Of a DNA stretch of 64,000 nt, positions 12,647 through 23,757 are shown one piece after another (the first letter of the stretch is position 1; every line of letters begins with the position of its first letter). The notes below the pieces were generated by a model. That model ran no database searches. It saw only the letters and a program-made list of their open reading frames with translations, and was not told the origin of the DNA. The DNA is from Pseudisothecium myosuroides (taxonomy: Eukaryota; Streptophyta; Bryopsida; Hypnales; Lembophyllaceae). The position numbers were made by a program, and so were the translations under genes. The stretch lies in the NCBI GenBank assembly GCA_951799445.1, contig OX637287.1, forward strand, positions 16,492,224 through 16,556,223, given 5' to 3'.

Positions 12647-12861
12647 GCAATTCAGCATAGTTGGAGGCAACTTCTCCTAAAATCGTTATTTAAGTAGTAT
12701 TAGCGAGTGAAAATGATGAATATTAAAAAAAAATAGATTTTTTGGATGTGGTATGTAATTTTTATGATTTTTCAAAGAGACGGCTCCCTAGACCACTAAA
12801 ACTGTCACATAGGTGGACCCAAAATTGAAATCTGCAAAAATCAGAAGTTAGCAAATGAGAG

Positions 12862-13790
12862 TTAACCCTTAAAGGCCCAAGACATTTTCTGCCTCCGAAA
12901 CCATTGAAAATTGCCATTCCTGCTGCGATCACTTCCTAAACCAAAAAAAAACTTTTTTTTAGAATCTAACCGTAGGATCTTGTACTTCACTTGTCTTAGA
13001 TCATGTGGTAAAAATTTCATGAAGTTTGACCGTACGGATTGGAAGATATTAGCGTTTGAAGTTGGAAAAAGAAGTTTTTTTGAACTCTGGATTGCAATTT
13101 CAGATGACTTTGACGGCCATTTGTGGATTTTTTTTGCACTACACACCATAAAGTTAAAAAAATTTATGTTGAACATTCGAGTTGAGAGTCGGGGAAATTT
13201 TTTTCAGAATGTCAAAACTTGATTTTCACATATAAAAAAATTGTTAAGTAGAAGTAGGTCCAAAATTGAACAAAACACTAAATCTTCAATAGCTCTTAGA
13301 TGGAATTAAAAAACCATTAATCCCAATGGTGGGATTGTTCTTGCAAACAAACTTAACCTTTTCCAAAAAAGAAATTGAAAAAATTTGAAAATTGCATTCA
13401 AAAATGAATTTTATAAGTTGTTTTTTGAAGAAGACGCTTAGATTGCCCGAAAAACAAGATTGTCCATAATTTTCTCATTCTAAGTCCAAATAGAATGAAT
13501 CAAAGCTTCAAATATAGACAAAAACATGATCTTTGAGAAAAAAAATCAAAAAAAAAAAAATCAATTTTTTAAAGTTTTTTTTTTTGCCCAGCGAACTGCT
13601 TTTTGGACTTCGGGCGGCATAACTTTTTTTCCCGGGCACCGATTGAAAAAAAAATTATATTTTTGGAAAGCTAATGTGATTTTCTAACTTCAAGAAAAGT
13701 TTCAAAAAATCAGGTCAAAATTTCAGGTCGCACGAGCCTGCCCAAAATCCCAAGTGTCCCCCAAGGGGACTTTGGGCCTTTAGGGGTTAA
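12862..13790 (+). mobile_element. TTAA-flanked non-autonomous element, copy B (full length)
   Basis: This 929-bp element starts TTAACCCTTAAAGGCCCAAG and ends TTTGGGCCTTTAGGGGTTAA. The flanks outside TTAA (…GAGAG / ATATG…) do not match each other, so TTAA is the target duplication. A GTCCCC/GGGGAC-type palindrome lies just inside the right end only. Copy D is nearly identical over the full length. Overlapping open frames on both strands lie within it but are not kept in other copies. There is no transposase, so it would depend on enzyme supplied elsewhere. Confidence 0.88.
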
Positions 13791-14097
13791 ATATGTGTCC
13801 TTCAATTGCGTCATCAAATCATAGCCAAACATTTCAGGGACACATTAATGGGAAGTTTAGCAATACATTTAGTGATACCGGTAGTCTAAGGTTCAAGAAT
13901 GGGAGCAGGGACGCTAATGGGTGTTTCTACCTTATATCACCGGTATGGGAGGAATATAATCTTCCGTTGAAAAATTCAGGATACTTCTGTTTTGAGAAAA
14001 AAAAATCTGAAAAATTATGGAACCCTCCAAATTGTATTTTTGCACACGAGAAAATTTCCCCACTGAAGAAACCCGCCCTACAGATACGTGTAACTCT

Positions 14098-15010
14098 TTA
14101 ACCCCTAAAGGACCGAGGCCTTTTTTCTGCCAAAAAACACTAAAAACTGCCATTTCTATAACAAAGAGTAACAAAAAATTAAATTGTTTTTTTTTTGTCA
14201 CATCTAACCGTAGGATCTTACACCTAACTAGTACAAAAAAGTATAGAAAAATTTTCAGAATTTTTGACTGCACAAATTGCAAGATATCTGCGTTTAAATT
14301 TAAAAAATAAGTTTTTCAACACATTGTGGGACTACATTTTTTGACTTTGAACATTTTTGACTTAAAATTTTTGCACTACAAAGTTTTGAGCTTTAAATGT
14401 TTATAATGGAGAATTGAGTTGAGAGTCTAGGAAAAAAAAATCAAAAAAACTTAATTTTCATCTTTAAAAAAATTGTTAAGTAGAAGTAGGTATGAGATAG
14501 AAGGAAAATCTAAAATATTAATATCTTTTAGACGGAATTAAAATGCACTAATTCCAATGGTGAGATTGTTCTAGCAAGTAAAATAAACCATGCAAATTTA
14601 TTTATTTTGAAAAATTGCAAAAATTGCATTCAAAACTAAATCCTACAAGTTATTCTTTTCAAGAAGATGCTCTAAGTGCCCGAAAAACAAGAATGTCCAT
14701 AACTTTCTCATAACAAATCCAAATTAAATGAATCAAAGCTTTCCAAATAGACAAAAATATAATCTATGAGAAAAAAAATTGAAAATTTTGTAAATTTTTT
14801 TTTGCTGCCCCCCATCCCTTGTTTTGAGCTTATTTGGTCATAACTTTTGTTTCGGGGCACTGATTGGAAAAAAAATAAAATTCTGTGAAGCTAATTAGCT
14901 TTACTATCCTCAAAAAAAGTTTCAAAAAATCAAGATAAAATTTCAGCCCGTAGGTACCTGCCCAAAATTGCAATTGTCCCCCAAAGGAAAAACAATATTT
15001 TAGGGGTTAA
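14098..15010 (+). mobile_element. TTAA-flanked non-autonomous element, copy C
   Basis: This 913-bp element starts TTAACCCCTAAAGGACCGAG and ends ATTTTAGGGGTTAA. It shares a block order with copies B and D (ATCTAACCGTAGGATCTTA, AATTGTTAAGTAGAAGTAGG, AAGCTTT near ATGAATC) but is clearly more diverged. It groups with the split copy at 41892-43722. Confidence 0.82.
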
Positions 15011-15112
15011 GTGATTAAAAAAAATGGATTGCTTGCTTTAGACTATATTCTTTGCATTGCCCCCACATTATTTTTCTCTACATTTCACACCAATTTCTCG
15101 ATATTGATATCC

Positions 15113-15373
15113 ACACTAAATAATGAAATTGAGTTGCCTTGACAATTAAGTTGCCTTACCTCACAGAAGTTATCTCATCTTACCTCATGACTCATTGCTT
15201 GTCCAAATGGAGGCACAAGCCATTCTCTAATCCCGAGCCATGAATCAGTACACCAACCCATGCAACACACAGGTTTCCCACATCACTGCATCTTTTTACA
15301 GTAACTTTGATATTGATATAGAGTAGGATGTTGAGATATTAGTGTGGGGCAACCTAATTTCATTATTCAGTGT
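15113..15373. mobile_element. Short TIR element (family also at 35150)
   Basis: The left end ACACTAAATAATGAAATTGA is matched in reverse at the right end (TAATTTCATTATTCAGTGT). The repeat continues inward through GTTGCC/GGCAAC. The same AAATTAGGTTGCC termini bound the element at 35150-35382. Target duplication and superfamily are unclear. Confidence 0.6.
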
Positions 15374-16956
15374 AAGTTCTTAGCATGTACCCATTTGTTC
15401 CATATGGCCAGTTGGCCACCATGAAAAGACATAAGAATATGGTGTGATTGTACCGTTAGGTACTGTGAAGACTTTTGTTGTTGCAAAGTGGGTTGCGAGG
15501 TTTCTTCCCTTTTAGTTGGAATTTGTGGTAGCAGAAAACATATCCCAATGCCAAGACATGCATCACACGTGAAACTGCGGCATGGAAACTTTGGTGAGAT
15601 TCCAGACATGTTTCGTACCGTACGGCATGTGAAATGATTGACATAAGCTTATATCTGTTCTGCACCATAACATTCTTGAAGTTCTCACTATAAAAAAAAA
15701 ATAATAATAATAATAAAAACATTCTTGAAGTTCTGGCTAGTTTCTTGGGTGAAAATGAAAGGAAATATTCATTGCAAAAAAAAGAGAGTATAATAACCCA
15801 GTCCAAGCCAGGAGAAATTTTACCCCAAGGGCCAAGGAGTCTGCCTATTGTGGAAGATTGCTTTTGAGGTATTGTTTGACTCAGAGCATGGCCACCCTTA
15901 AGGTAGCAACACCCATAACCGTTAGTATACCCATAATTGATAGTAGAGTTCCCTTAAAGTGTCTTCAAATGTACTTTGAAACCGTGCCCAATGCTTAATT
16001 GTGGTTGGTGGGCTCTGATTTTTTAAGATTTTGGTGCTAGAATCAAGGCAGATTTACTAGACTGTGGTTTAGAGTGCCCTAGGGAGTTGTACTTTGAAAA
16101 TTCATAAAAAATAGATGCCTTATCCAAAAATTCTTCTTTTTTTTTTGAAAATTCATGATTTTCAGTTGCTAATACTAAAAAAATATCATTTCTACAAAAA
16201 GGTGTCTCCAATTATGCTGAATTGCTTATTTTGACGGTTATGGGTGTTGCTACCTTATGTGCTAGGGGTCAGACATTCTTCATATGTGCATAAAAAGTGC
16301 TCCAGGTCTGTACAATATTTTCTTGAGAGTCAGTCCTAGCGTGTCAAGGATTGGCCCTTGAAATCACTGTTCATCTAAGGTTTAGTTGTTGTATCCTTTA
16401 TTTTACTTGACGAGTGGTCACTTGAGTGAGGGAGAATATTATGCCTAGGGCCAATAGGAGTCTATCTATTGTGGAAGATTGCTTGACTCATACAATATGT
16501 CAATGAAAAAATTGTTCATTACTTTCCATCATGTTGGTAAGGTACACGACCTATGACAGGCAGAATGATTTGTTTGCCCTATTGGCATAGTTGAAAATAT
16601 AATTTTTTTTCCATTTACAGATAAATGTGAGTAATGGGGGGAGCAATTGAATTTTATTTTATTTTTGACAAAATATAAATTTGTTGTGAATTTGTCATGT
16701 GTGCTGCCCATTTGGCCCTCAAAAGTCTCTAGACTGCTCTAAAAACAATAAAAAAAAAATGTAATTCATAATGGTCATCTTACTCACCTAAAGTAGTCAC
16801 AATATTTTGTAACATGGCCACAAGTCTACAACATGGAGGCCTAAAAACAATCACTTTCTATGGTGAATTTACAGTAAAAAGGTGGAAAATCCTATTGCAT
16901 TCACTACTCATTCCATGACCATCGCCCAAGAAATTAATTGTGGCCATTAAATCAAC
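15374..16956. other. AT-rich intergenic DNA
   Basis: No gene is supported here. The phrase CCTATTGTGGAAGATTGCTT occurs at about 15844 and again, with small differences, at about 16463. GGTTATGGGTGTTGCTACCTTA at about 16237 is the inverse of a block near 15899. This suggests an old inverted-repeat element spanning roughly 15800-16480. Confidence 0.4.
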
Positions 16957-17887
16957 TTAACCCCTAAAGGCCCAAGGCATTTTCTGGCTCCGAAACCACT
17001 GAAAACTGCCATTTCTGCTGCGATCACTCCCTAAACCAAATAAAAACTTTTTTTTAGAATCTAACCATAGGATCTTACACTTCACTTGTCTCAAATCATG
17101 TGGTAAAAATTTCATGAAGTTTGACCGTACGGATTGGAAGATATTTGCGTTTGAAGTTGGAAAAAGAATTTTTTTTGAACTCTGGATTGCAATTTCAGAT
17201 GACTTTGACGGCCATTTGTGGATTTTTTTTGCACTACACGCCATAAAGTTAAAATTTTTTATGTTGAACATTTGCGTTGAGAGTCGAGCAAAAAAAATTC
17301 AGAATGTCAAAACTTGATTTTCACATATAAAAAAATTGTTAAGTAGAAGTAGGTCCAAAATTGAACAAAACACTAAATCTTCAATAGCTCTTAGATGGAA
17401 TTAAAAAACCATAATCCCAACGGTGGGATTGTTCTTGCAAACAAACTTAACCTTTTCAAAAAAAAAAACTTGAAAAATTTCGAAAATTGCATTCAAAAAT
17501 GAATTTTATAAGTTGTTTTTTGAAGAAGACGCTTAGATTGCCTGAAAAACAAGATTGTCCATAACTTTCTCATTCTGAGTCCAATTAGAATGAATCAAAG
17601 CTTCAAATATAGACAAAAAACATGATCTTTGAGAAAAAAATCCAAAAAAAAAAAATTCAATTTTTTAAAGTTTTTTTTTTCTGCCCGGCGAACTGCTTTT
17701 TGGACTTCGGGCGGCATAACTTTTTTTTCCGGGCACCGATTGAAAAAAAAATTATATTTTTGGAAAGCTAATGTGATTTCCTATCTTCAAAAAAAGTTTA
17801 AAAAAATCAGGTCAAAATTTCAGGTCGCACGAGCCTGCCCGAAATCCCAAGTGTCCCCCGAGGGGACTTTGGGCCTTTAGGGGTTAA
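16957..17887 (+). mobile_element. TTAA-flanked non-autonomous element, copy D (full length)
   Basis: This 931-bp element starts TTAACCCCTAAAGGCCCAAG and ends TTTGGGCCTTTAGGGGTTAA with a GTCCCCCGAGGGGAC palindrome just inside the right end. It is nearly colinear with copy B with only scattered substitutions and small homopolymer changes, so B and D are recent relatives. The flanks outside TTAA differ. Confidence 0.9.
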
Positions 17888-20790
17888 TGTAGTCAAAATC
17901 TCATTTATTGAAAAAAGCTTGTCATGGGTTGATGCAAGATTGTAATGGACCATTCTTCTCTTTCTCAATGAAAAAGTTCTAATACTCTTGAGGGTCTACA
18001 TTGTGAGTGTAGTGGTGTACATATTTTCATATAGATTATTTGGAAACCATTTGAATAAATCAATATGAATATTCAAAATATTGTCTTTCAAGGTGTACAA
18101 AAAAAAAATAGGTTTCCATAGGCTTTCATGTTTTGGTTGTGTATATTTTGTGTAATCAATACTTAGGGTCTTAAGAATGTCTATTTTATATTATATTGAC
18201 ATATTATTATATCTATTTTAAAAATTTGATACGATACGTTTTCAGTGATCTTATTCCCAAATTTGAATTCCACAACAATCATTCTATATTTATTTAATTT
18301 ATGGCCAAGTTTGTCAGTTGCATTACAAATGCCCAAGGTTAACCTCTAAGAGTCCTCATAGACATTTATGTGGTCACAATTTCTAATAAAAAAGTAACCT
18401 AATTTTATGATAAATGCTTCCTCCAATCTCCATTGTACTGATTGGAATAATAACTTATGAATCTTCATTTGGACCTAGTTTTGTTTCTAGAGACAACTGC
18501 AAAATACCACTCTCTTAATATGTTGACATAGTTTAATTAGTTGAATCAGCTCTTGGTTTATTTCATTGGCTTGAAATAAGGTAGTTGTACTCATTTATGT
18601 CCACCCTTTTATTTTTGTGATGTAGGGATCTCTTGAAATGTTTCAAATATGAGAGAGTGAAAGAACATCAACCTTTTAATTGGATTGGTATGAGTTGCTA
18701 TTTTTTTTTATTTGACATTATTGGATTCGTTAGATAAATGATCATTACAAAATGTGAATTCTAAAATTTGAGTACAATGGTGTTTGGACGGGGTTGTTAG
18801 GGGATTGGTTGTGGTATTGGAAATTTCAAATATATAGTATATCTAGGCTTAGTTTTACTATGCAATGATATTGGATTTGATTAGTACATATGTATGGACA
18901 TAGCTAGTGCAGGATTGTACAATTTGGAGATTGTCCATTATATAAGTCTATATTTATTAGACTAAAGCAACTTGAGTTTGTATAAGATACAAGAAGTTTT
19001 CGTATTTTGTGTGTTGCTTTGTTATGCTTGTTAATTTGTAAGGTCTTATATGTGGTTCGGTGCACCATAGAAGTATATGTATCTATGTGTCCATTTGATT
19101 AAGGTTATAGAGGGGACAAGTGGTATTTGGAAACAATGTGGGCCAAAATAAGTTTTTACAAGCATAGCTTGTATATTATCTACATCTAAATTTGAGTAAA
19201 TGAGTGATTTGGAATTCAAGATTTTTGACTCCATTTAGAATTGATTGGAAAGTTTACAGTCAATATATTTATTTTCTATCTATTTGTTAATATTGGAGAA
19301 GTTGTGTGTGATCTTTGTGTTTTCATTGTCTTCTTTGGTTTGGAGGTAGGATTTAGGCCTTTAATTGCATAGATATTTTAGTTCAGAATCATGTACCTTT
19401 GTGTAAATAAAATGGTTTAGGGTGAACATGTTTGTATGGATCACTTAGGTAGATGATGTTTTTTTAATTACTAGAGATTGTGAATGCATCTGCTATTTCA
19501 TTACCTTTGATGTTGTTGTGTACTTTAACTTGGGTGATAGTGAGTGAAAAGGAGCATTGTTTGAGCATTGAGACTATGGGAAAACTAACTTTGTATTGTT
19601 GGGTTGGTTGTGTTGGAATATTGGATGTTTGATATGATTGAGAATAAGATAAAAATAGAATGTAATCTGTCAATAAAAATGTGTGCGGGTTCTGAGGATT
19701 ATCTTGGGTGAGATGTAGGAGGAGCGTGTGTATAGTTGTAGATGCAGTCCGTAGTATGTTTTGAAGTCCAAAACTAAGTTTGACAAATAGATTAACTTTC
19801 CCATTTAGATTGTTGGTACCATAAGTAGTTTGTTTCTACAATTCAAAGCAGGTGGTGTTTCTTGTGGCAATATGAATGAGCCATCATTGTAATAGCAATA
19901 AGTGAGTTAATATTGTAGAATAGGAGGAATATTGGATAGTAGTATAGGGAGATTAGTATTGGTTTGAGGGGGGTGAAAGTAGTGGAGTAATTTGCTATGT
20001 TTTGTTTTTGTTGATGAATGTGTTGGGGGGGATACTTTGTATTGTTTAAAGGTATGATTTTGGTATTTGGAATTTTATAGTGGTGCAATGAAGGTTGGAT
20101 AAGAAGCTTGGACTTCTAAGTGTTTGTAATTGATGGTGGATGCAAAGTATGTAGTAGTACAGAGTGGTTTTATTAGATGTTTTATTTTGGTGGTTTACAC
20201 GGTTGTATTAGTTGAGATTATGTAATAGAATCAAGTGGGAAATATGCTTAAAAGACATGTGTGTCTAGTAGTTGAGGAGGATTTGGGGGTAGATTATTAT
20301 ACTAGTGAAAGTCAAATAAAATTAGAATTGTTAAGTTGTTGAGGTTTGCTTATGCAACTAGTCAAGCTTAATGGATGGCTTGAGGTGTAGTATCTTTGTT
20401 GTGCACATGAGTGGGCAAGACCACGTCCAAACCATTGATGAATAGACTGGTTTGAGGAATCCAAAGATAATATCTCTATTTTTGAGTTAGTGAATTTTGT
20501 TGAATTGTATGGGGCATGTGATTGCATGGAGAGGAATACTAAGAATATGAGAGATTGAAGTAGTTGATAAGATGGTGCAATATGGAGTTGAAGAAAGTGT
20601 ATGGTGAGGTAGGAATGTAAGAGATTGAAGTAGTTGATAAAGTGGTGCATGTTGAGGTGCATGTACTATGGAGTTGAGGAAAGTGTGATGAATATTGATT
20701 GGAATATTGTTTTTAGTTTTTGATATCTATATTTTTAATATACTGTACATAGCTAAATTGCAAAATTCTAAACATAATTTCTTTATGGTC
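17888..20790. other. AT-rich gene-free stretch
   Basis: No coding, RNA or terminal-repeat structure was found except the local duplication at 20551-20687. The plus strand between about 18.9 and 20.7 kb is notably T- and G-rich with few C, a strand composition bias of unknown cause. Confidence 0.4.
20551..20687. repeat. Imperfect local duplication
   Basis: GAGATTGAAGTAGTTGATAA occurs at 20551 and 20621, and TATGGAGTTGA(A/G)GAAAGTGT follows each copy at about 20581 and 20667. The second unit carries a short extra segment. Confidence 0.75.
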
Positions 20791-21537
20791 TATAGGGTCA
20801 TTGCAAGAAACACCGGTACTGGGTATGTGTCACAAAGGGAGTGCCGAATCTTTCTTTTGCAATAACTTCTCAAGCTTGACTTGCATGAATTTGAGATTTT
20901 TATTGGAGATGTATATCTTGAGTGTATTTATATCTCACATTTTTCAAAAATTAAAAAAAATCATATTATATTTAAAAATCAATTAAATTGATATGTCACG
21001 TTTTGCGTTTTAGGGGTTTTGAGTACTATGGAATCCCCAAATTTAATGATTTAGAGCTGAAATTTCTATGGTCTATTTGCGTAGTAGGAACTCATGTTTC
21101 TATCAAGAGGCATTAAAAAATAATTTATTTTATGTCCTCCACGTCCTTGCAAAGAGGGCTCCTTTGCGCGCGCAATTTTGAACAATAATGATGGTTTCAA
21201 GATAATTTTTTTTTCAAATCTCTTCATCATGAAGTCTTCCAATTTGTCTATTTTTATTTTCTTTGAAAATGTTTTTTCCTATTTTTTACAAATTAAAACG
21301 TCAGAGTATGTATTTTCTTCAAATTTTCAGCTTTTTTCTTTTATGAATAACTTTTGACTCAAATTTTTTTTTAGGTCTGAAATTTTGGTGATATGCTATT
21401 TATAGTATGATACTAATTATCCTTATTTTATTTTATTTTTAAAAATTCATATGCAAAAGCTCATGAGTACTGGAGTACTAGCCAAAAACAGCCAAAGTGG
21501 AACAAAAACTGACGGTGTTTCTTGCAATGACCCTATA
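20791..21537. mobile_element. TIR element with perfect 25-bp termini (ATTGCAAGAAAC family)
   Basis: The left terminus TATAGGGTCATTGCAAGAAA(CACCG) is repeated perfectly inverted at 21513-21537. The outer TATA may be the target duplication, with the element proper starting GGGTCATTGC. The interior is AT-rich with no transposase. A related element lies at 36031-36892, and single related ends occur near 30640 and 44403. Confidence 0.8.
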
Positions 21538-23644
21538 CATAACATATAGAAGTTACATCTAATTGTTTTATAAAATCTATCTTATAAATCCCAACATATC
21601 CTGGGTTGAGCACTAAGATTTGTTGGTTTCTTCCAATTTATTTATTAATATTCTTAAGTGAATTGTCTACTCCTGTATAGTAAGTATATATTTCAAGACT
21701 CCTCTAAACAAATATTCTATTGGTCAAAAAGTGCAAGTTAGTATGTTTGACTTCAAAATATGGCTCTTAATAAAGGCTTTAATAAATAAACAACATTAAA
21801 ATAAAAAATATTCTTAGCAATTAGAATTCAACATTTCAAAATATAGCAATAAAATCTTTATAAAAATAACAACAATAGTTGTAGCGCAATTATTATACAA
21901 ATAATAATTTATTGTATATATATAAATAAAAAGAATGAAAATTTGATTCATAAGAGTCAATAAAAAGTTACTTCTGATTATTACTATCATAACCTTTTTA
22001 AACTCTAAGGCAAAGGACTTCTACCTTTTCCTAGCTTGAGTTTCCTTTCACTATGGGAAATTTTGAAATCAAGCTTTCCCATGAATCACCGTAGATGGAC
22101 ACCTTCCTTCCCATCTTAGAATGTTTTATTTTGATTGAATTGTGGTGTAATTAGTATATGGACACGATTTCCGCAATCATGGACACGATCTTAGTATACA
22201 ACTTCTATTTTAAGTCATTGCTAATTGATTTTCTAAGTTGCTAATCTTCACATCTTACATTTGGAATACAAGAGTCCAACAACATTGGAAGCTAAACTTC
22301 AGTTTTCATAGTAGACTAGGTATTGTGGGAGTACACTTCAACAACATTATAACTTTGAACCTACAATTGTACATCGATTAGTTCACAGTCCAACAATTTG
22401 AAGGGATGTTTATGCAAGTATCCTTACTTACAATAGTAGTTGTAATTACAATCTTTTTTTTCTTCCATATTTTTGTTTATTCTAAATTGCATCATAATTG
22501 TGACAAAAAGTTGCTAAGGTATTTTTTTTCAAACGAGCAATTTTCAACACCATTCAAGACAATTTTCATATCAAAATGTTAGCCAACAAAAGCAAAAGTG
22601 AATGCAAGTAGTTTGAGAATTTTTAGAATCCATATGAAAATACTATGAATTTTCAAAGTTGAGGTCATCGGAATACCTATTATAGACACTAGACTATCTT
22701 TAATAAGACATCCTTGAAGTACAAAGTGCTTCAACTTTCATAGTCATAGTTTGCTTCAGATAATTCTTTAACTTTCTTTGGTTCCTTTTGAAATGTGAAT
22801 GTTGACTTTGAGCAAATACTTGTCATATTTGGGTCAATGAGCTGATGTAAAGAACTCTATTCTACCCGGCGGCAACTAAATGGTGTTGCAAAATTGTGAG
22901 GATACCTTATATTCTCCATGAGCTACACGGAGGTAAAGAAATTAAAGCTTCCTCTTCAACGTTGTAGCCATGCAGTTGCTGCTCATGGTACTGGCTTTCA
23001 ACGATGGTGATGTGACTGCGTGGTGCCATCGGCCTTATTCACAACTATTACCCTTTTGCCAATGTACTGTACAAATCTAGAAATCAAAAAGAATAATCAA
23101 CCTTCACAAAACTTGTCTTAATTCCATTCTCTTGAAATTAAAAGACAAGGAGGTTCTATCAAATCCCCATGTGTGTAGATCAACATTTTCCCTTGAGATG
23201 GGGGACTTGCAACATTGGCTTGACCCTCAAGTGAAACTGCAACGGATGTGAGCATTCCTACTACTGCGAAACCTGTCGCTTTTCATTCCCTGAAATAGCG
23301 AAAAAATGTGCGGTGAGTGAAAGAAGTCACAAAGGACAAATTGTGGGGCTGACTTGCATACTAACATTAGATTAATTTCAGTGAGAAGCAGCATCTCCTA
23401 AATGAAAAACAATGGGGTTCGCTCTAGTGTCCGCTTTGATCATACAAGGGATTTGTATTTATTGGCTCTAGACCGCAGGGAAGGAGGTTTTGCATTGACA
23501 AAAGCTACCCTATGTTAATTAAGTTTGAGTACCTTAAGTTATCCAAATGCAAGTCAGTGCTACAGTGTTAGGGGTTAGACACTTGTTCTTCTAGTGTCAC
23601 ACCAAAGATTTGTATGTAAGGTAGAAGGTTCTAAAATCGCACAA
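21538..23644. other. AT-rich stretch with a GC-richer patch
   Basis: No gene can be supported. The patch 22860-23300 is less AT-rich. It includes a minus-strand ATG frame of about 40 codons from about 23031, too short and without family resemblance to call. Confidence 0.35.
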
Positions 23645-23757
23645 GCTCTAAAATCGCCCACCCTACTCAAATGTGCATTGCTTGTACATGTTGCTTTTTC
23701 ATAGCCTTCAACAATGTACAAACAATGTACATTTTAGGGGGTGGGCGATTTTAGAGC
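23645..23757. mobile_element. 113-bp inverted-repeat element
   Basis: GCTCTAAAATCGCCCACC at the left is a perfect inverted match to GGTGGGCGATTTTAGAGC at the right. A partial second copy of the left end (TTCTAAAATCGCACAA) lies immediately outside. It is short enough to be a tiny MITE. Confidence 0.65.

Noticed and set aside
12862..13222. Overlapping ~100-codon open frames on both strands of copy B, partly repeated in copy D
   Set aside because: The plus-strand start is lost in D and the frames are truncated or absent in A, C, E, F and H. The similarity reflects recent element relatedness, not coding selection.
22900..23040. Minus-strand ATG frame of about 40 codons in a GC-richer patch
   Set aside because: Too short, no family resemblance and no splice partner identified.
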